Source: an uncultured Tateyamaria sp.
GTDB taxonomy: Bacteria > Pseudomonadota > Alphaproteobacteria > Rhodobacterales > Rhodobacteraceae
Direction: 5' to 3'
Assembly (NCBI RefSeq): GCF_947503705.1
Contig: NZ_CANNES010000001.1
Coordinates: 124,001-188,000 of the forward strand
DNA length: 64,000 nt
Shown: positions 53,799 to 62,677 of the stretch, in pieces
Layout: each line of letters opens with the position of its first letter
How positions within the stretch are numbered: position 1 is the first letter of the stretch
Notes under the pieces: model-generated
Seen by the model: only the letters and a program-made list of their open reading frames with translations
Database searches by the model: none
What the model was told of the DNA's origin: nothing
Position numbers and translations under genes: made by a program

Positions 53799-54224
53799 AT
53801 GAGTTTCGCGGACCGGGATCACAGTTTTCAGACCGCGCCACCCGTCATTCCTGCGCAAAACGTCCATCGCGGACGCATGGCCTATCACGCGGGCCTCGCC
53901 GCAGAGGATCAGATCGCACGCCACTTTGTCGAACATGGCCACATCATTCTGGAACAGCGCTGGCATGGGCAGCGTGGCGAAATTGACCTGATCGTGGCTG
54001 ATGGCGACACAATCGTCTTTGTCGAGGTCAAGCAAAGCCGCGATTTTGACACGGCCCTGTCCCATGTGACGCCCGCGCAGGTGCGCCGCCTCTATACCAC
54101 GGGCGAGGAATATCTCGGTACCTTGGCCGACGGCAGCCTGCGGGATGTGCGCTTTGACGTGGCACTTGTGGATGGCACCGGCGCGGTGCGCCTAATGGAA
54201 AACGCCTTCGGGCCCCTCTTTTAA
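53799..54224 (+). CDS. yraN: YraN/UPF0102 family protein (predicted nuclease fold)
   Basis: A 141-residue protein of the restriction-endonuclease-like UPF0102 family. Core motifs are GLAAEDQIARHF near residue 31, QRWHGQRGEIDLIVADGDT near 56 with the D-E pair, and VFVEVKQS near 78 (E-x-K). The conserved neighbour of rsmI and the lipoprotein gene supports the call. The biochemical role is unknown, probably nucleic acid processing. Confidence 0.9.
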   Translation: MSFADRDHSFQTAPPVIPAQNVHRGRMAYHAGLAAEDQIARHFVEHGHIILEQRWHGQRGEIDLIVADGDTIVFVEVKQSRDFDTALSHVTPAQVRRLYTTGEEYLGTLADGSLRDVRFDVALVDGTGAVRLMENAFGPLF

Positions 54225-54251
54225 GGGGCTGAGCCTGCGCCCTGCGCAGGC
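54212..54251 (+). terminator. Two hairpins at the yraN stop
   Basis: GCCCCT (54212-54217) pairs with AGGGGC (54224-54229) around the stop codon. GCCTGCGC (54233-54240) pairs perfectly with GCGCAGGC (54244-54251) over a 3-base loop. No T-run follows, so intrinsic termination is uncertain. Confidence 0.4.
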
Positions 54252-54323
54252 GCACAGGGCCACCCCATTGCGCCTTGGGCCGCGCTGCGCCATCTAGGTC
54301 CGGTACAATGCCGGAGACGCGCC

Positions 54324-55259
54324 ATGAAAATCGCCTTTCAAATGGACCCGATCGGGGCCGTGGACATCAATGCCGACAGCAGCTTTCGCCTCGCGGAAGA
54401 GGCGCAGGCACGCGGCCACAGCCTGTTTTTCTACACCCCCGATCACCTCGCCTATCAAGAGGGGCGGATCACCGCGCGTGGCCATGACATGACGGTGCAG
54501 CGGGTCCAGGGCGATCACGCCCAACTCGGGCCTCAGCGCGACGTGGATCTGGCCGACTTCGACGTGGTCTGGCTCCGCCAGGACCCGCCTTTTGACATGC
54601 ATTACATCACCTCGACCCACCTGCTGGACCGGCTCAAGGGGCAGGCCGTGGTCGTGAACGACCCGTTCTGGGTCCGTAATTATCCCGAAAAACTGATGGT
54701 TTTGGACTTTCCCGATCTGACCCCGCCCACGACGATTGCCCGGGACCTGGACACGATCAAGGCGTTCAAGGCCCAACACGGCGATGTCATCCTCAAGCCG
54801 CTTTATGGCAATGGCGGCGCGGGTGTGTTCCGCCTCGATGCCAACGACCGCAACCTGTCCTCGCTCCACGAGCTGTTCACCGGCTTTTCCCGCGAGCCGC
54901 TGATCGTGCAGAAATTCCTGCCCGATGTGTCCAATGGCGACAAACGCGTCATCCTCGTCGACGGCGAGGCCGTGGGCGCGATCAACCGTGTCCCCGCCCC
55001 GGGCGAAACCCGATCCAACATGCATGTGGGCGGGCGCCCCGAAAAAATCGGCCTGACCGACCGCGACCTCGAAATCTGCGCTCGCATCGGCCCGCTTCTG
55101 CGCGAAAAGGGCCAGGTCTTTGTCGGCATCGACGTCATTGGCGAATACCTCACCGAAATCAACGTGACCTCGCCCACCGGCATTCAGGAATTGGAGCGCT
55201 TTGACGGCGTCAACATCGCCGCAAAGATCTGGCACGCTATCGAGGCCAAATGCGCATGA
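54324..55259 (+). CDS. gshB: Glutathione synthetase
   Basis: A 311-residue ATP-grasp ligase that joins gamma-glutamylcysteine and glycine. Motifs are IAFQMDPIGAVDINADSSF at the N-terminus, VWLRQDPPFDMHYI near residue 79, ILKPLYGNGGAGVFRL near 155, and the metal site YLTEINVTSPTGIQEL near 275. The ATG has a GGAGA site. The stop overlaps the next gene. Confidence 0.95.
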   Translation: MKIAFQMDPIGAVDINADSSFRLAEEAQARGHSLFFYTPDHLAYQEGRITARGHDMTVQRVQGDHAQLGPQRDVDLADFDVVWLRQDPPFDMHYITSTHLLDRLKGQAVVVNDPFWVRNYPEKLMVLDFPDLTPPTTIARDLDTIKAFKAQHGDVILKPLYGNGGAGVFRLDANDRNLSSLHELFTGFSREPLIVQKFLPDVSNGDKRVILVDGEAVGAINRVPAPGETRSNMHVGGRPEKIGLTDRDLEICARIGPLLREKGQVFVGIDVIGEYLTEINVTSPTGIQELERFDGVNIAAKIWHAIEAKCA

Positions 55260-56173
55260 GCCTGAGGGCCACGATCCTGAACCACTGGCTGCGCTGGACA
55301 GAAAAGCCTTTTCTGACCCGCGCCACCAGCCCGCGCGCCCTGCGGATCAGCTTTGAGCTCAAGGCGGCGCTGTTCTTTCGCGGCCCGCTTGGGGTTCTGG
55401 CGGAATGGGCCGAACTCGCCGACAAACCGGCTCTGAAGCTGCGCGCTACGACAGACGAAACCGCGCCGGTTCTACTTTATTTCCACGGCGGCGGCTTTGT
55501 CTTTGGCAGCCCGCGCACCATCGCCAAAATGGTCGCTCATCTGGCGAAAAAGTCCAACGCCCGCGCCGTTCTGCCCCAATACCCGCTGGCACCCGAAGCC
55601 CCCTTCCCCGCCGCGACCGAGCACGCATATGCGTCCTATCGCGCGCTGCTCGATCAGGGGGTGAACCCCGCCCAGATCATCATCGGCGGTGACAGTGCAG
55701 GCGGCAACCTGGCCCTGTCCCTGCTCGCGCAGATCATCGCGGCGGGCGACCCGCACCCGGCGGGCGTCTTTGCCCTGTCGCCGGTGACGGACCTGACCTA
55801 TTCGGGCGACAGCGTAACTGCAAATGCCGAAACCGAGGTGGTCCTGCCCGCATCGCGCATGACCGACATGACCGAGGCCTACATCCCCGATCATCCCCGA
55901 GAAGACCCAAGCGTCAGCCCGCTATTCGCCGATTTTCACGGCGCGCCGCCCGTCTGGCTGGCCGTGGCCGATACCGAGATTTTGCGCGATGACACCCTGC
56001 GCATGGCCGAGCGCTTGCGGGCGCAAGGAGCCCCCGTCGATCTGACCGTGGAACACGATTTGCCCCACGTCTGGCCGATGTTTCACACGCTGATCCCCGA
56101 GGCGCATGAGACGTTGAATGCGCTGGCGGACTGGATCAGGGTTCAGACAAGGGCAAGCGCCGCCACCCGGTAG
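55256..56173 (+). CDS. Alpha/beta hydrolase of the hormone-sensitive-lipase family
   Basis: A 305-residue esterase. The oxyanion motif is YFHGGGFVFGSP near residue 79, the nucleophile GGDSAGGNLAL near 143, the acid region VADTEILRDD near 238 and the His in HDLPHVWPMF near 265. The ATG at 55256 overlaps the gshB stop (ATGA); an ATG two codons earlier (55250) is also possible. The last 31 bases overlap the convergent comM gene. The substrate is unknown. Confidence 0.87.
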   Translation: MSLRATILNHWLRWTEKPFLTRATSPRALRISFELKAALFFRGPLGVLAEWAELADKPALKLRATTDETAPVLLYFHGGGFVFGSPRTIAKMVAHLAKKSNARAVLPQYPLAPEAPFPAATEHAYASYRALLDQGVNPAQIIIGGDSAGGNLALSLLAQIIAAGDPHPAGVFALSPVTDLTYSGDSVTANAETEVVLPASRMTDMTEAYIPDHPREDPSVSPLFADFHGAPPVWLAVADTEILRDDTLRMAERLRAQGAPVDLTVEHDLPHVWPMFHTLIPEAHETLNALADWIRVQTRASAATR

Positions 56174-57654
56174 CTGACCGCCTCGGCCACATGCGGTTTT
56201 TGCACGGCCTCTGCCCCGTCCAGATCGGCGATGGTACGCGCGACGCGCAAGACCCGGTGATAGCCGCGCGCCGACAGGCCAAAGCGTTCCGCCACTTTGG
56301 TGAGCAGCGCACGCCCCTCCGCGTCCGGCGTCGCCCAATCGTCTAGCGCCGCCCCCGAAAGATCCGCATTGCAGCGCAGCGCAGTCTCGGCAAAACGCGC
56401 CGTCTGGACCTTGCGCGCCGTGGCCACGCGGGTGGCGACAGTTGCCGTGCTGTCACCCGTTGGGGGCAGGTCTAGGTCTGCAAAACTGACCGGCGGCACG
56501 TCAACCCGCAGATCAAACCGGTCCATCAAAGGCCCCGAAATCCGGCCCATATAGTCATCGCCGCAGGCGGGCGCGCGGCCACACGCCCTTGCCGGGTCGC
56601 TGAGGTAGCCGCACTTGCAAGGGTTTGCGGCAGCCACCAGCATGAAGCGGCAGGGATATTTCACATGGTTGTTGGCCCGCGCGATCATCACCTCGCCCGT
56701 CTCGATGGGCTGGCGCAGGGTTTCCAGCACCGTGCGCGGAAATTCGGGGAACTCGTCCATGAACAACACACCGTTATGGGCCAGCGATGCCTCCCCCGGT
56801 TTGGCGCCGCGCCCACCGCCGATGATCGCGGCCATGGAGGCCGTGTGATGCGGTTCGCGAAAGGGGCGGTCCATCGAAATGCCGCCCGCATCCAACAGGC
56901 CCGCAAGCGAGTGGATCATCGAGGTTTCCAACGCCTCCATCGCCGACAAAGGCGGCAAGATGCCGGGCAGGCGCGCAGCCAGCATGGATTTGCCCGATCC
57001 GGGCGTGCCCACCATCAGCAGGTGATGACGGCCCGCCGCCGCAATCTCAAGCGCGCGTTTGGCCCGTTCCTGGCCCTTGACGTCGCGCAGATCGGGCAGG
57101 CCGGTTGAGCTAGCGATCTGACCCGCCTGGGCCGGTTCCAGCGGCGCTTGTCCGGTGAAATGGCGCACAACCGCGCCAAGGGATTTGGCCGCAATCACCG
57201 ACGTGGCATCGACCCAGGCTGCCTCGGCCCCTGACCCAGCAGGGCAGAGCAGGCTGCGATCCTGTTCCGCCGCAGCCATGGCGGCGGGCAATGCGCCCAG
57301 CACCGGCACCAATGTGCCGTCGAGAGACAATTCGCCCAGCGCCACCGTCCCCTCCACCGCGTCGTCAGGCAGGATGCCCAGCGCCGCCAACAGCGCCATG
57401 GCGATGGGCAGGTCGAAATGCGATCCTTCCTTGGGCAGGTCGGCGGGCGACAGGTTGATGGTGATCCGTTTCGAGGGCAGCGCGATCGACATCGCCGTAA
57501 GCGCGGCGCGCACCCGGTCGCGCGCCTCTGACACCGCCTTGTCCGGCAGGCCCACAATTGAAAAAGCGGGCATGCCCGGTGTCATGGCGCACTGCACCTC
57601 GACCTCGCGCGCGTCGACCCCCTGAAATGCGACCGTATAGGCGCGAGAGACCAT
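56143..57654 (-). CDS. comM: YifB/ComM family Mg-chelatase-like AAA+ ATPase
   Basis: A 503-residue protein. The N-terminal Lon-protease-like fold (1-170) contains FSIVGLPDKAVSEARDRVRA. The AAA+ core has Walker A GTPGSGKSM near residue 217 and Walker B GVLFMDEFPEF near 295. Cysteines CKCGYLSDPARACGRAPAC (about 345-365) form a zinc motif. ComM is a branch-migration helicase in natural transformation of Vibrio and relatives; the role in alphaproteobacteria is inferred. Confidence 0.92.
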   Translation of the reverse strand: MVSRAYTVAFQGVDAREVEVQCAMTPGMPAFSIVGLPDKAVSEARDRVRAALTAMSIALPSKRITINLSPADLPKEGSHFDLPIAMALLAALGILPDDAVEGTVALGELSLDGTLVPVLGALPAAMAAAEQDRSLLCPAGSGAEAAWVDATSVIAAKSLGAVVRHFTGQAPLEPAQAGQIASSTGLPDLRDVKGQERAKRALEIAAAGRHHLLMVGTPGSGKSMLAARLPGILPPLSAMEALETSMIHSLAGLLDAGGISMDRPFREPHHTASMAAIIGGGRGAKPGEASLAHNGVLFMDEFPEFPRTVLETLRQPIETGEVMIARANNHVKYPCRFMLVAAANPCKCGYLSDPARACGRAPACGDDYMGRISGPLMDRFDLRVDVPPVSFADLDLPPTGDSTATVATRVATARKVQTARFAETALRCNADLSGAALDDWATPDAEGRALLTKVAERFGLSARGYHRVLRVARTIADLDGAEAVQKPHVAEAVSYRVAALALV

Positions 57655-57735
57655 GCCCCGTTCTCCTTGTCCTCAAAGGTTAATGGCTAACGGGGCGTGG
57701 TTTACGATTGGTTAACGCCAGGTGGAGCGTTGGGA

Positions 57736-57762
57736 TTTTGAGTATTTTTGGAACAATGAAAG
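57736..57762 (+). repeat. Dispersed GAGTATTT...GAACAATGAA element, copy between comM and gst
   Basis: TTTTGAGTATTTTTG (57736-57750) followed by GAACAATGAAAG (57751-57762). It ends one base before the stop codon of the minus-strand GST gene. Its ATG leads nowhere. Confidence 0.65.
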
Positions 57763-58440
57763 TTAAATGGGCCACACTTTGGTGGCTGTGCCCATGTCAT
57801 AGGGGAATGGATCATAGGTTACCTTTTGCCCCTCGGCGCGCCATGTCTGAAAGGCCGGGTCGCTGATCGTTTGCATGCAATAGGCGCGGGTTGCACCACT
57901 GACCGGCAGGTCATAGCCGATGATCCGGGCGCAGACGGGGGCGTAAAAAACATCGGCCAGCGAATATGCGCCAAAGATCCAGTCGCCTTGCGATTTGAAC
58001 TTGGCCGCATGGGCCCAGAGGGTTTCAACCCGCGCAAGGTCGGTTTTGACGGCCTCGGACGGCTCAAACCCCACATTCACATGCTGCAACTGCATCGGAC
58101 AGTCGCCGCGCAAGGCCCCGAAACCACCGACCATTTCGGCGCAAAGCCAGCGGGCCGTCGCCCGGGCCGCTGAATCCGCTGGCCACATCCCGGCCTCGGG
58201 GTTTTGTTCGGCCAGCGTCTCGGCCATGGCGAGGCTTTCGCCGACCACCGTGCCATCCGGGCACCGTATCGCAGGCACCAGCCGCGCAGGCGGCAAAGGC
58301 GCCAGATCATCGGCCATCGTGCCGGAATAGAGGCCCACAAGATGCACCCGGTGCGCCAGATTGAATTTCTCCATCATCAGCCAGCCCCGCAAGGACCAGC
58401 TGGAGAAGGTGCGATCGCCGATATAAAGGTCATACGTCAT
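57763..58440 (-). CDS. Glutathione S-transferase family protein
   Basis: A 225-residue GST-like protein. The N-terminal thioredoxin-like domain carries RTFSSWSLRGWLMMEKF with the likely catalytic Ser, then LVPAIRCPDGTVVGESLAMA, the cis-Pro and glutathione-binding E-S motif. The C-terminal helical domain has DWIFGAYSLADVFYAPV near residue 155. It resembles the zeta/theta-like bacterial group. The substrate is unknown. A dispersed repeat abuts its 3' end. Confidence 0.88.
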   Translation of the reverse strand: MTYDLYIGDRTFSSWSLRGWLMMEKFNLAHRVHLVGLYSGTMADDLAPLPPARLVPAIRCPDGTVVGESLAMAETLAEQNPEAGMWPADSAARATARWLCAEMVGGFGALRGDCPMQLQHVNVGFEPSEAVKTDLARVETLWAHAAKFKSQGDWIFGAYSLADVFYAPVCARIIGYDLPVSGATRAYCMQTISDPAFQTWRAEGQKVTYDPFPYDMGTATKVWPI

Positions 58441-58500
58441 GACCCGCAGGCTAGCCCGTGCCCCGCGCCCTTGACCAACGCCGATTTGTGAAGCTGCCCA

Positions 58501-59073
58501 TCAAGGGTGGTGATTGATTGTCTCAGCCTTGCCCCGGGCCGGGTGCAGCGTCGTGACAGAGAGCGGGTCGATCTTGTGGCCGAGTACCTCGTAACCCGAC
58601 AGGCCCAGCACCGCCTGCACCTGCGTCAGGATCACGCCGAAATGGGCGACAGCGACGATATGGGCATCGGGATGCGCCGCCTCGATCCGCCGGACGGCCA
58701 TGGCCACGCGGGCCGCCGATTGGTTCCAGCTTTCGCCGCCGGGGGGGCTGTGATCGCCGGGGCTTTCCCAATACGCGCGGCTGAGGTCAGGGTGCCAATC
58801 GGCTACGGTGCTGAAATGAACACCGTCCCAGGTGCCGAAGTGGAATTCGCGAAGAGCGGGGTCGTGGCGCAGCCGCCTGCGCCCCCCTTGGATCGCGTCG
58901 GCAGTGGTGACGGAGCGCGTCAGGTCTGACGAGATCACCAAAGCACCCTCGGGCAAATGTGCGCAAAGCCGGTCGATGGCCCCTTGATCCGACAGGTCCG
59001 CAGGCACATCGCGCCAACCGGTGAAGTTTTTCTGATGGGTCGGCCCGTGCCTGACCCAGTGCCAGGTGGTCAT
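58501..59073 (-). CDS. Histidine phosphatase family protein, possibly alpha-ribazole phosphatase
   Basis: A 190-residue branch-1 histidine phosphatase. Catalytic RHG lies in HWVRHGPTHQ at residues 5-14, the proton donor Glu in LREFHFGTWDG near 78, and the second His in VAVAHFGVIL near 145. The ATG at 59073 overlaps the cobU stop (ATGA); earlier in-frame codons give an Arg/Gly-rich tail with no family likeness. The link to cobU makes a CobC-like role in the cobalamin nucleotide loop likely but unproven. Confidence 0.82.
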   Translation of the reverse strand: MTTWHWVRHGPTHQKNFTGWRDVPADLSDQGAIDRLCAHLPEGALVISSDLTRSVTTADAIQGGRRRLRHDPALREFHFGTWDGVHFSTVADWHPDLSRAYWESPGDHSPPGGESWNQSAARVAMAVRRIEAAHPDAHIVAVAHFGVILTQVQAVLGLSGYEVLGHKIDPLSVTTLHPARGKAETINHHP

Positions 59074-59591
59074 GGCATCTCCCCCTTTAGGCACTGCGGC
59101 AGGCCCGCGACGACGTGGATCACGCAATCCGCCTGCGCCGCCAGCGCGATGTTCAACCGCCCCTGCGCCTCGCGGAACCGGCGGGCCAGCGCGTTTTCGG
59201 GCACAATGCCCTGACCCACCTCGTTCGACACCACGACAACGGGGGCTGGGCACGCCTTGAGGGCCGACAGGAAACCGGACTGCGCCGTCGCCAGATCGTC
59301 CTCATCCAGCATCACATTGGTCAGCCACATGGTCGCGCAATCGAGCAAAACAGCCTGGTCTGATGTGCAGCAAGACAACACCGCCGCCACGTCCTTCGGC
59401 GCGTCAAATGTCTCCCACCGGGCATCACGACGCGAAATATGCAGATCAACTTTCTCCTGCATCTCGGCGTCATAGACACGGGATGTCGCCAGATAAACAG
59501 GGCGTAAACCACTGTTTTCTATAAGACCCTCAGCAAACACGGACTTGCCCGAGGCAGCCCCACCTAAAACGAAACTCAAGCCTGACAACAC
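59070..59591 (-). CDS. cobU: Adenosylcobinamide kinase / adenosylcobinamide-phosphate guanylyltransferase
   Basis: A 173-residue bifunctional enzyme of the cobalamin lower-ligand pathway. P-loop FVLGGAASGKSVFAE is near the N-terminus, followed by VYLATSRVYDAEM, HISRRDARWETFDAP near residue 55 with the GMP-accepting His, LLDCATMWLTN near 85, and VSNEVGQGIVPE near 120. A GTG at 59591 preceded by GGAAAG is used. An ATG further up (59729) would make it 46 residues longer than the family and run into the sigma-factor gene. It is coupled to the phosphatase gene. Confidence 0.88.
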   Translation of the reverse strand: MLSGLSFVLGGAASGKSVFAEGLIENSGLRPVYLATSRVYDAEMQEKVDLHISRRDARWETFDAPKDVAAVLSCCTSDQAVLLDCATMWLTNVMLDEDDLATAQSGFLSALKACPAPVVVVSNEVGQGIVPENALARRFREAQGRLNIALAAQADCVIHVVAGLPQCLKGEMP

Positions 59592-59608
59592 TTTTTTAAT
59601 CTTTCCAG

Positions 59609-59638
59609 TGAACCAAGAGGGCACCTGCTCCGTAAATA
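59609..59638 (+). promoter_or_regulatory. Candidate ECF/RpoE-type promoter of rpoH
   Basis: TGAACC (59609-59614), an 18-base spacer, TAAATA (59633-59638), 44 bases before the rpoH ATG. In Rhodobacter sphaeroides, RpoE-dependent promoters, including that of rpoHII, use a TGATCC-like -35 box. This is a similarity by eye only. Confidence 0.35.
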
Positions 59639-59682
59639 CTACAAGTGCGCAAAACAAGACCAACCGTTCAGGGGGACGATCT

Positions 59683-60561
59683 ATGGCTTTGGATAATGTA
59701 AGAGAGATGTCATTGTCGCGCACCGCCATGAAGGCGGAATTGCTAGACGCGGAAACCGAACTGCGACTCGCCTATGCCTGGCGGGACGAGCGGGACGAGG
59801 CGGCGCTGCACCGCCTGATTACCGCCTATATGCGCCTCGCCATTTCGATGGCGTCCAAGTTCAAACGCTATGGCGCGCCGATGAACGATCTGATCCAGGA
59901 GGCGGGTTTGGGCCTGATGAAGGCCGCTGACAAATTCGACCCAGACCGTGGCGTGCGCTTTTCAACCTATGCGGTCTGGTGGATCAAGGCATCGATCCAG
60001 GATTACGTGATGCGCAACTGGTCGATGGTCCGCACCGGGTCGACCTCTTCGCAGAAGTCCCTGTTTTTCAACATGCGCCGTGTGCAGGCCCGGCTTGAGC
60101 GGGAAAGCCAGGCGGCGGGCGAAACGCTGGACAAACACCAGCTGCGCCAGATGATCTCGACCGAGATTGGCGTGCCGTTGCATGATGTCGAGATGATGGA
60201 AGGGCGCCTGTCCGGCTCTGACTATTCTCTGAACGCGACCCAATCGGTTGAGGATGAAGGCCGCGAGTGGATTGACGCGCTTGAAGACGACAGCCCCCAG
60301 GCGGCAGAGACGGTTGAACATTCGCACGACACCGAACAGCTGCGCGAATGGCTGCTCTTTGCGATGAACGCCCTGAACGAACGCGAGCGGTTCATCGTAC
60401 GTGAACGCAAGTTGCGCGATCAGCCCCGCACGCTGGAAAGCCTTGGTCAGGAACTCAGCCTGTCCAAAGAGCGTGTGCGCCAGTTGGAGGCGGCGGCCTT
60501 TAACAAAATGCGCAAATCGCTGGAAAACCAAAGCCGTGAGGTCCATCACTTCCTCGCATGA
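59683..60561 (+). CDS. rpoH: RNA polymerase sigma-32-type factor, RpoH (probably RpoHII)
   Basis: A 292-residue heat-shock/stress sigma factor. Region 2 contains MRLAISMASKFKRYGAPMND and DRGVRFSTYAVWWIKASIQD. The RpoH box follows (QKSLFFNMRRVQARLE near residue 125), and region 4 ends with LGQELSLSKERVRQLEAAAF. The N-terminus MALDNVREMSLS is unlike the usual RpoHI start. Rhodobacteraceae carry two RpoH proteins, of which RpoHII serves photo-oxidative stress under RpoE. Assignment to that copy is inferred. The next gene overlaps its stop. Confidence 0.9.
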   Translation: MALDNVREMSLSRTAMKAELLDAETELRLAYAWRDERDEAALHRLITAYMRLAISMASKFKRYGAPMNDLIQEAGLGLMKAADKFDPDRGVRFSTYAVWWIKASIQDYVMRNWSMVRTGSTSSQKSLFFNMRRVQARLERESQAAGETLDKHQLRQMISTEIGVPLHDVEMMEGRLSGSDYSLNATQSVEDEGREWIDALEDDSPQAAETVEHSHDTEQLREWLLFAMNALNERERFIVRERKLRDQPRTLESLGQELSLSKERVRQLEAAAFNKMRKSLENQSREVHHFLA

Positions 60562-61328
60562 GGTATGTGGTCCCCCTTGTTCTCACGCTGATCGGCCTGC
60601 CCCTTTGGGCGGGCCAATTTGATGCAGATGTCGTCGTTCTGGGTGAGTTTCACGACAACCCCTATCACCATGCCCGACAGGCCGAGATTGTGGCGCAAGT
60701 ACAGCCCAGCGCGCTGGTCTTTGAGATGCTGACCGCCACGCAGGCCCTGAAACATGTGCCCGGCGCGGATGCCGCCACGCTTGAGGATGCCTTTGGCTGG
60801 CGTGACAGCGGGTGGCCCGATTTTGCCATGTATTACCCGATCTTTGCCGCCGCACCAGATGCACGCGTATTTGGCGCGGGCGTGCCCAGATTAGCCGCAC
60901 GGCAGGCGATGACCGACGGCGTCGCCTTTGCCTTTGGCATCGGTGCCGGGGCTTACGGGCTGACCACGCCCTTGGACAAGCAAGAGCAAGAGGCGCGCGA
61001 AGCGTTGCAGATGGCTGCCCATTGCGATGCTCTACCCCCCGATTTGCTGCCTGCGATGGTCGATATTCAACGTCTGCGCGATGCGGAACTGGCCAAGATG
61101 GCGTTGCGCGCCCTTGAGTTGACCGGCGGCCCTGTGGTTGTGATCACCGGCAACGGGCACGCCCGCACAGATTGGGGCATGCCCGTCTATCTGGCCGCGG
61201 CTGCCCCGGAAGTCACGGTTATCGCTTTGGGTCAGGCAGAGAGCGACGCCCCGCTGGCCGGTGAATTCGACCTCATGGAAACCACGCCCGGTGTTGACCG
61301 GCCCGATCCCTGTCTGGCCTTTCGCTAG
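60558..61328 (+). CDS. ChaN-family (Tiki superfamily) exported protein
   Basis: A 256-residue protein with a signal peptide (MRYVVPLVLTLIGLPLWAGQ). The ChaN-like start VVVLGEFHDNPYHHARQAEI carries the family Glu and His residues; AFGWRDSGWPDF and VVVITGNGHARTDWG are further conserved parts. ChaN in Campylobacter binds heme, and related Tiki proteins are proteases. The ATG overlaps the rpoH stop, so it is coexpressed with the stress sigma factor. No lipobox cysteine is evident. Confidence 0.82.
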   Translation: MRYVVPLVLTLIGLPLWAGQFDADVVVLGEFHDNPYHHARQAEIVAQVQPSALVFEMLTATQALKHVPGADAATLEDAFGWRDSGWPDFAMYYPIFAAAPDARVFGAGVPRLAARQAMTDGVAFAFGIGAGAYGLTTPLDKQEQEAREALQMAAHCDALPPDLLPAMVDIQRLRDAELAKMALRALELTGGPVVVITGNGHARTDWGMPVYLAAAAPEVTVIALGQAESDAPLAGEFDLMETTPGVDRPDPCLAFR

Positions 61329-61329
61329 G

Positions 61330-61356
61330 GCGGACCACACGTCGGTTTTACGGGGA
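61330..61356. repeat. Copy of a GCGGAC...ACACGTC...TTACGGG element
   Basis: This 27-base stretch agrees with 22352-22378 at 22 positions: GCGGAC-x-ACACGTC-x-G, two differing bases, TTACGGG-x-A. It lies directly after the ChaN-like gene stop. Unlike the 22 kb copy it has no matching right arm. The remaining bases to coaBC show nothing recognisable. Confidence 0.45.
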
Positions 61357-61428
61357 CGCGTGACCGGGCTGGCCCTCGCCCCACCGCCGCACTATGGTTG
61401 CCTCAACATCCCTGGCGGAGCGAGCAAC

Positions 61429-62622
61429 ATGCTGACCGACAAGCGCATTCTGCTGATCATCACAGGCGGCATCGCGGCCTACAAGGCCCTCGACCTGATC
61501 CGCCGTCTGCGCGAGCGCGGCGCCCATGTGACCCCGGTGCTGACCCGCGCGGCAGAGCAGTTTGTGACGCCCTTGTCGGTGTCGGCCCTGGCCGGTCACA
61601 AGGTCTATCGCGATCTCTTCGATCTGACGGACGAGGCCGAGATGGGCCATATCCAGCTTTCCCGCTCTGCGGACCTGATCCTTGTGGCCCCGGCCACCGC
61701 AGACATCATGGCCAAGATGGTGCAGGGCCGCGCCGACGACCTGCCCTCGACCCTTCTGCTGGCCACCGACACGCCTGTGATGATTGCGCCCGCAATGAAC
61801 GTACGCATGTGGGATCACCCTGCAACCCAGCGGAACCTTGTGCAGCTGCGCGCGGATGGCGTTGCAATCGTGGGCCCCAACAAGGGCGACATGGCCTGCG
61901 GCGAACACGGGCCCGGGCGCATGTCCGAACCGCTTGAGATCGTAGACGCGGTGGCCGCTCATTTCGGGCCACGCCCGCTGGCGGGCAAACGGGTGCTCGT
62001 CACCTCCGGGCCCACGCACGAGCCCATTGACCCCGTCCGCTATATCGCCAACCGGTCCTCGGGCGCGCAAGGCACCGCGCTGGCGTACGCCCTTGCAGGG
62101 CTGGGGGCCGAAGTTGTCTTTGTCACCGGGCCGGCCGACGTACCCCCGCCGCCCGGGGTGCAGGTGGTGCCCGTGCAAACGGCGCACGAAATGCGTGATG
62201 CGGTCGCCGCCGCCTTGCCTGCCGATGCCGCCATCTTTGCCGCCGCCGTGGCCGATTGGCGCGTGGCCAGCGCCAGCGACCGCAAGCTGAAAAAATCAAA
62301 GGACGGCTTGCCTGTGCTGGAATTTGCGGAAAACCCTGACATCCTGGCGGGCGTGGCGCAGATGACCAAGGGGCGTCCCGGCCTCGTCATCGGCTTTGCC
62401 GCCGAGACCGACGACGTGATCGCCCATGCCACCGCCAAACGGGCGCGCAAGGGCTGCGACTGGATCGTCGCCAATGACGTATCACCCGAAACCGGCATCA
62501 TGGGCGGGTCCGAAAACGCCGTGACCCTGATCAGCGACGCAGGGGCGGAAACCTGGCCGCGCATGTCCAAATCAGACGTGGCCGCGCAATTGGCGGAACG
62601 GGTGGCGGCGGCGATCACCTGA
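61429..62622 (+). CDS. coaBC: Phosphopantothenoylcysteine decarboxylase / phosphopantothenate--cysteine ligase
   Basis: A 397-residue bifunctional enzyme of coenzyme A synthesis. The CoaC flavoprotein half has [20 protein letters not shown], the His loop [19 protein letters not shown] near residue 72, and [17 protein letters not shown] near 117. The CoaB half starts near 185 with [20 protein letters not shown] and has AAVADWRVA near 275. The ATG at 61429 has GGAG upstream. It precedes dut, a common arrangement. Confidence 0.95.
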   Translation: MLTDKRILLIITGGIAAYKALDLIRRLRERGAHVTPVLTRAAEQFVTPLSVSALAGHKVYRDLFDLTDEAEMGHIQLSRSADLILVAPATADIMAKMVQGRADDLPSTLLLATDTPVMIAPAMNVRMWDHPATQRNLVQLRADGVAIVGPNKGDMACGEHGPGRMSEPLEIVDAVAAHFGPRPLAGKRVLVTSGPTHEPIDPVRYIANRSSGAQGTALAYALAGLGAEVVFVTGPADVPPPPGVQVVPVQTAHEMRDAVAAALPADAAIFAAAVADWRVASASDRKLKKSKDGLPVLEFAENPDILAGVAQMTKGRPGLVIGFAAETDDVIAHATAKRARKGCDWIVANDVSPETGIMGGSENAVTLISDAGAETWPRMSKSDVAAQLAERVAAAIT

Positions 62623-62650
62623 CCTTAACTGGGCAAAAGTGACCCGGTTT

Positions 62651-62677
62651 TTTTGAGTATTTTGAGGAACAATGAAG
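62651..62677 (+). repeat. Dispersed GAGTATTT...GAACAATGAA element, copy supplying the dut start
   Basis: TTTTGAGTATTTTGAG (62651-62666) followed by GAACAATGAAG (62667-62677). The ATG in the element is the annotated dut start, with AGGA three bases ahead. Confidence 0.65.

Noticed and set aside
59070-59729. Longer cobU starting at ATG 59729
   Set aside because: The extra 46 residues lie antisense to the start of rpoH and its leader and have no CobU likeness; GTG 59591 gives family length.
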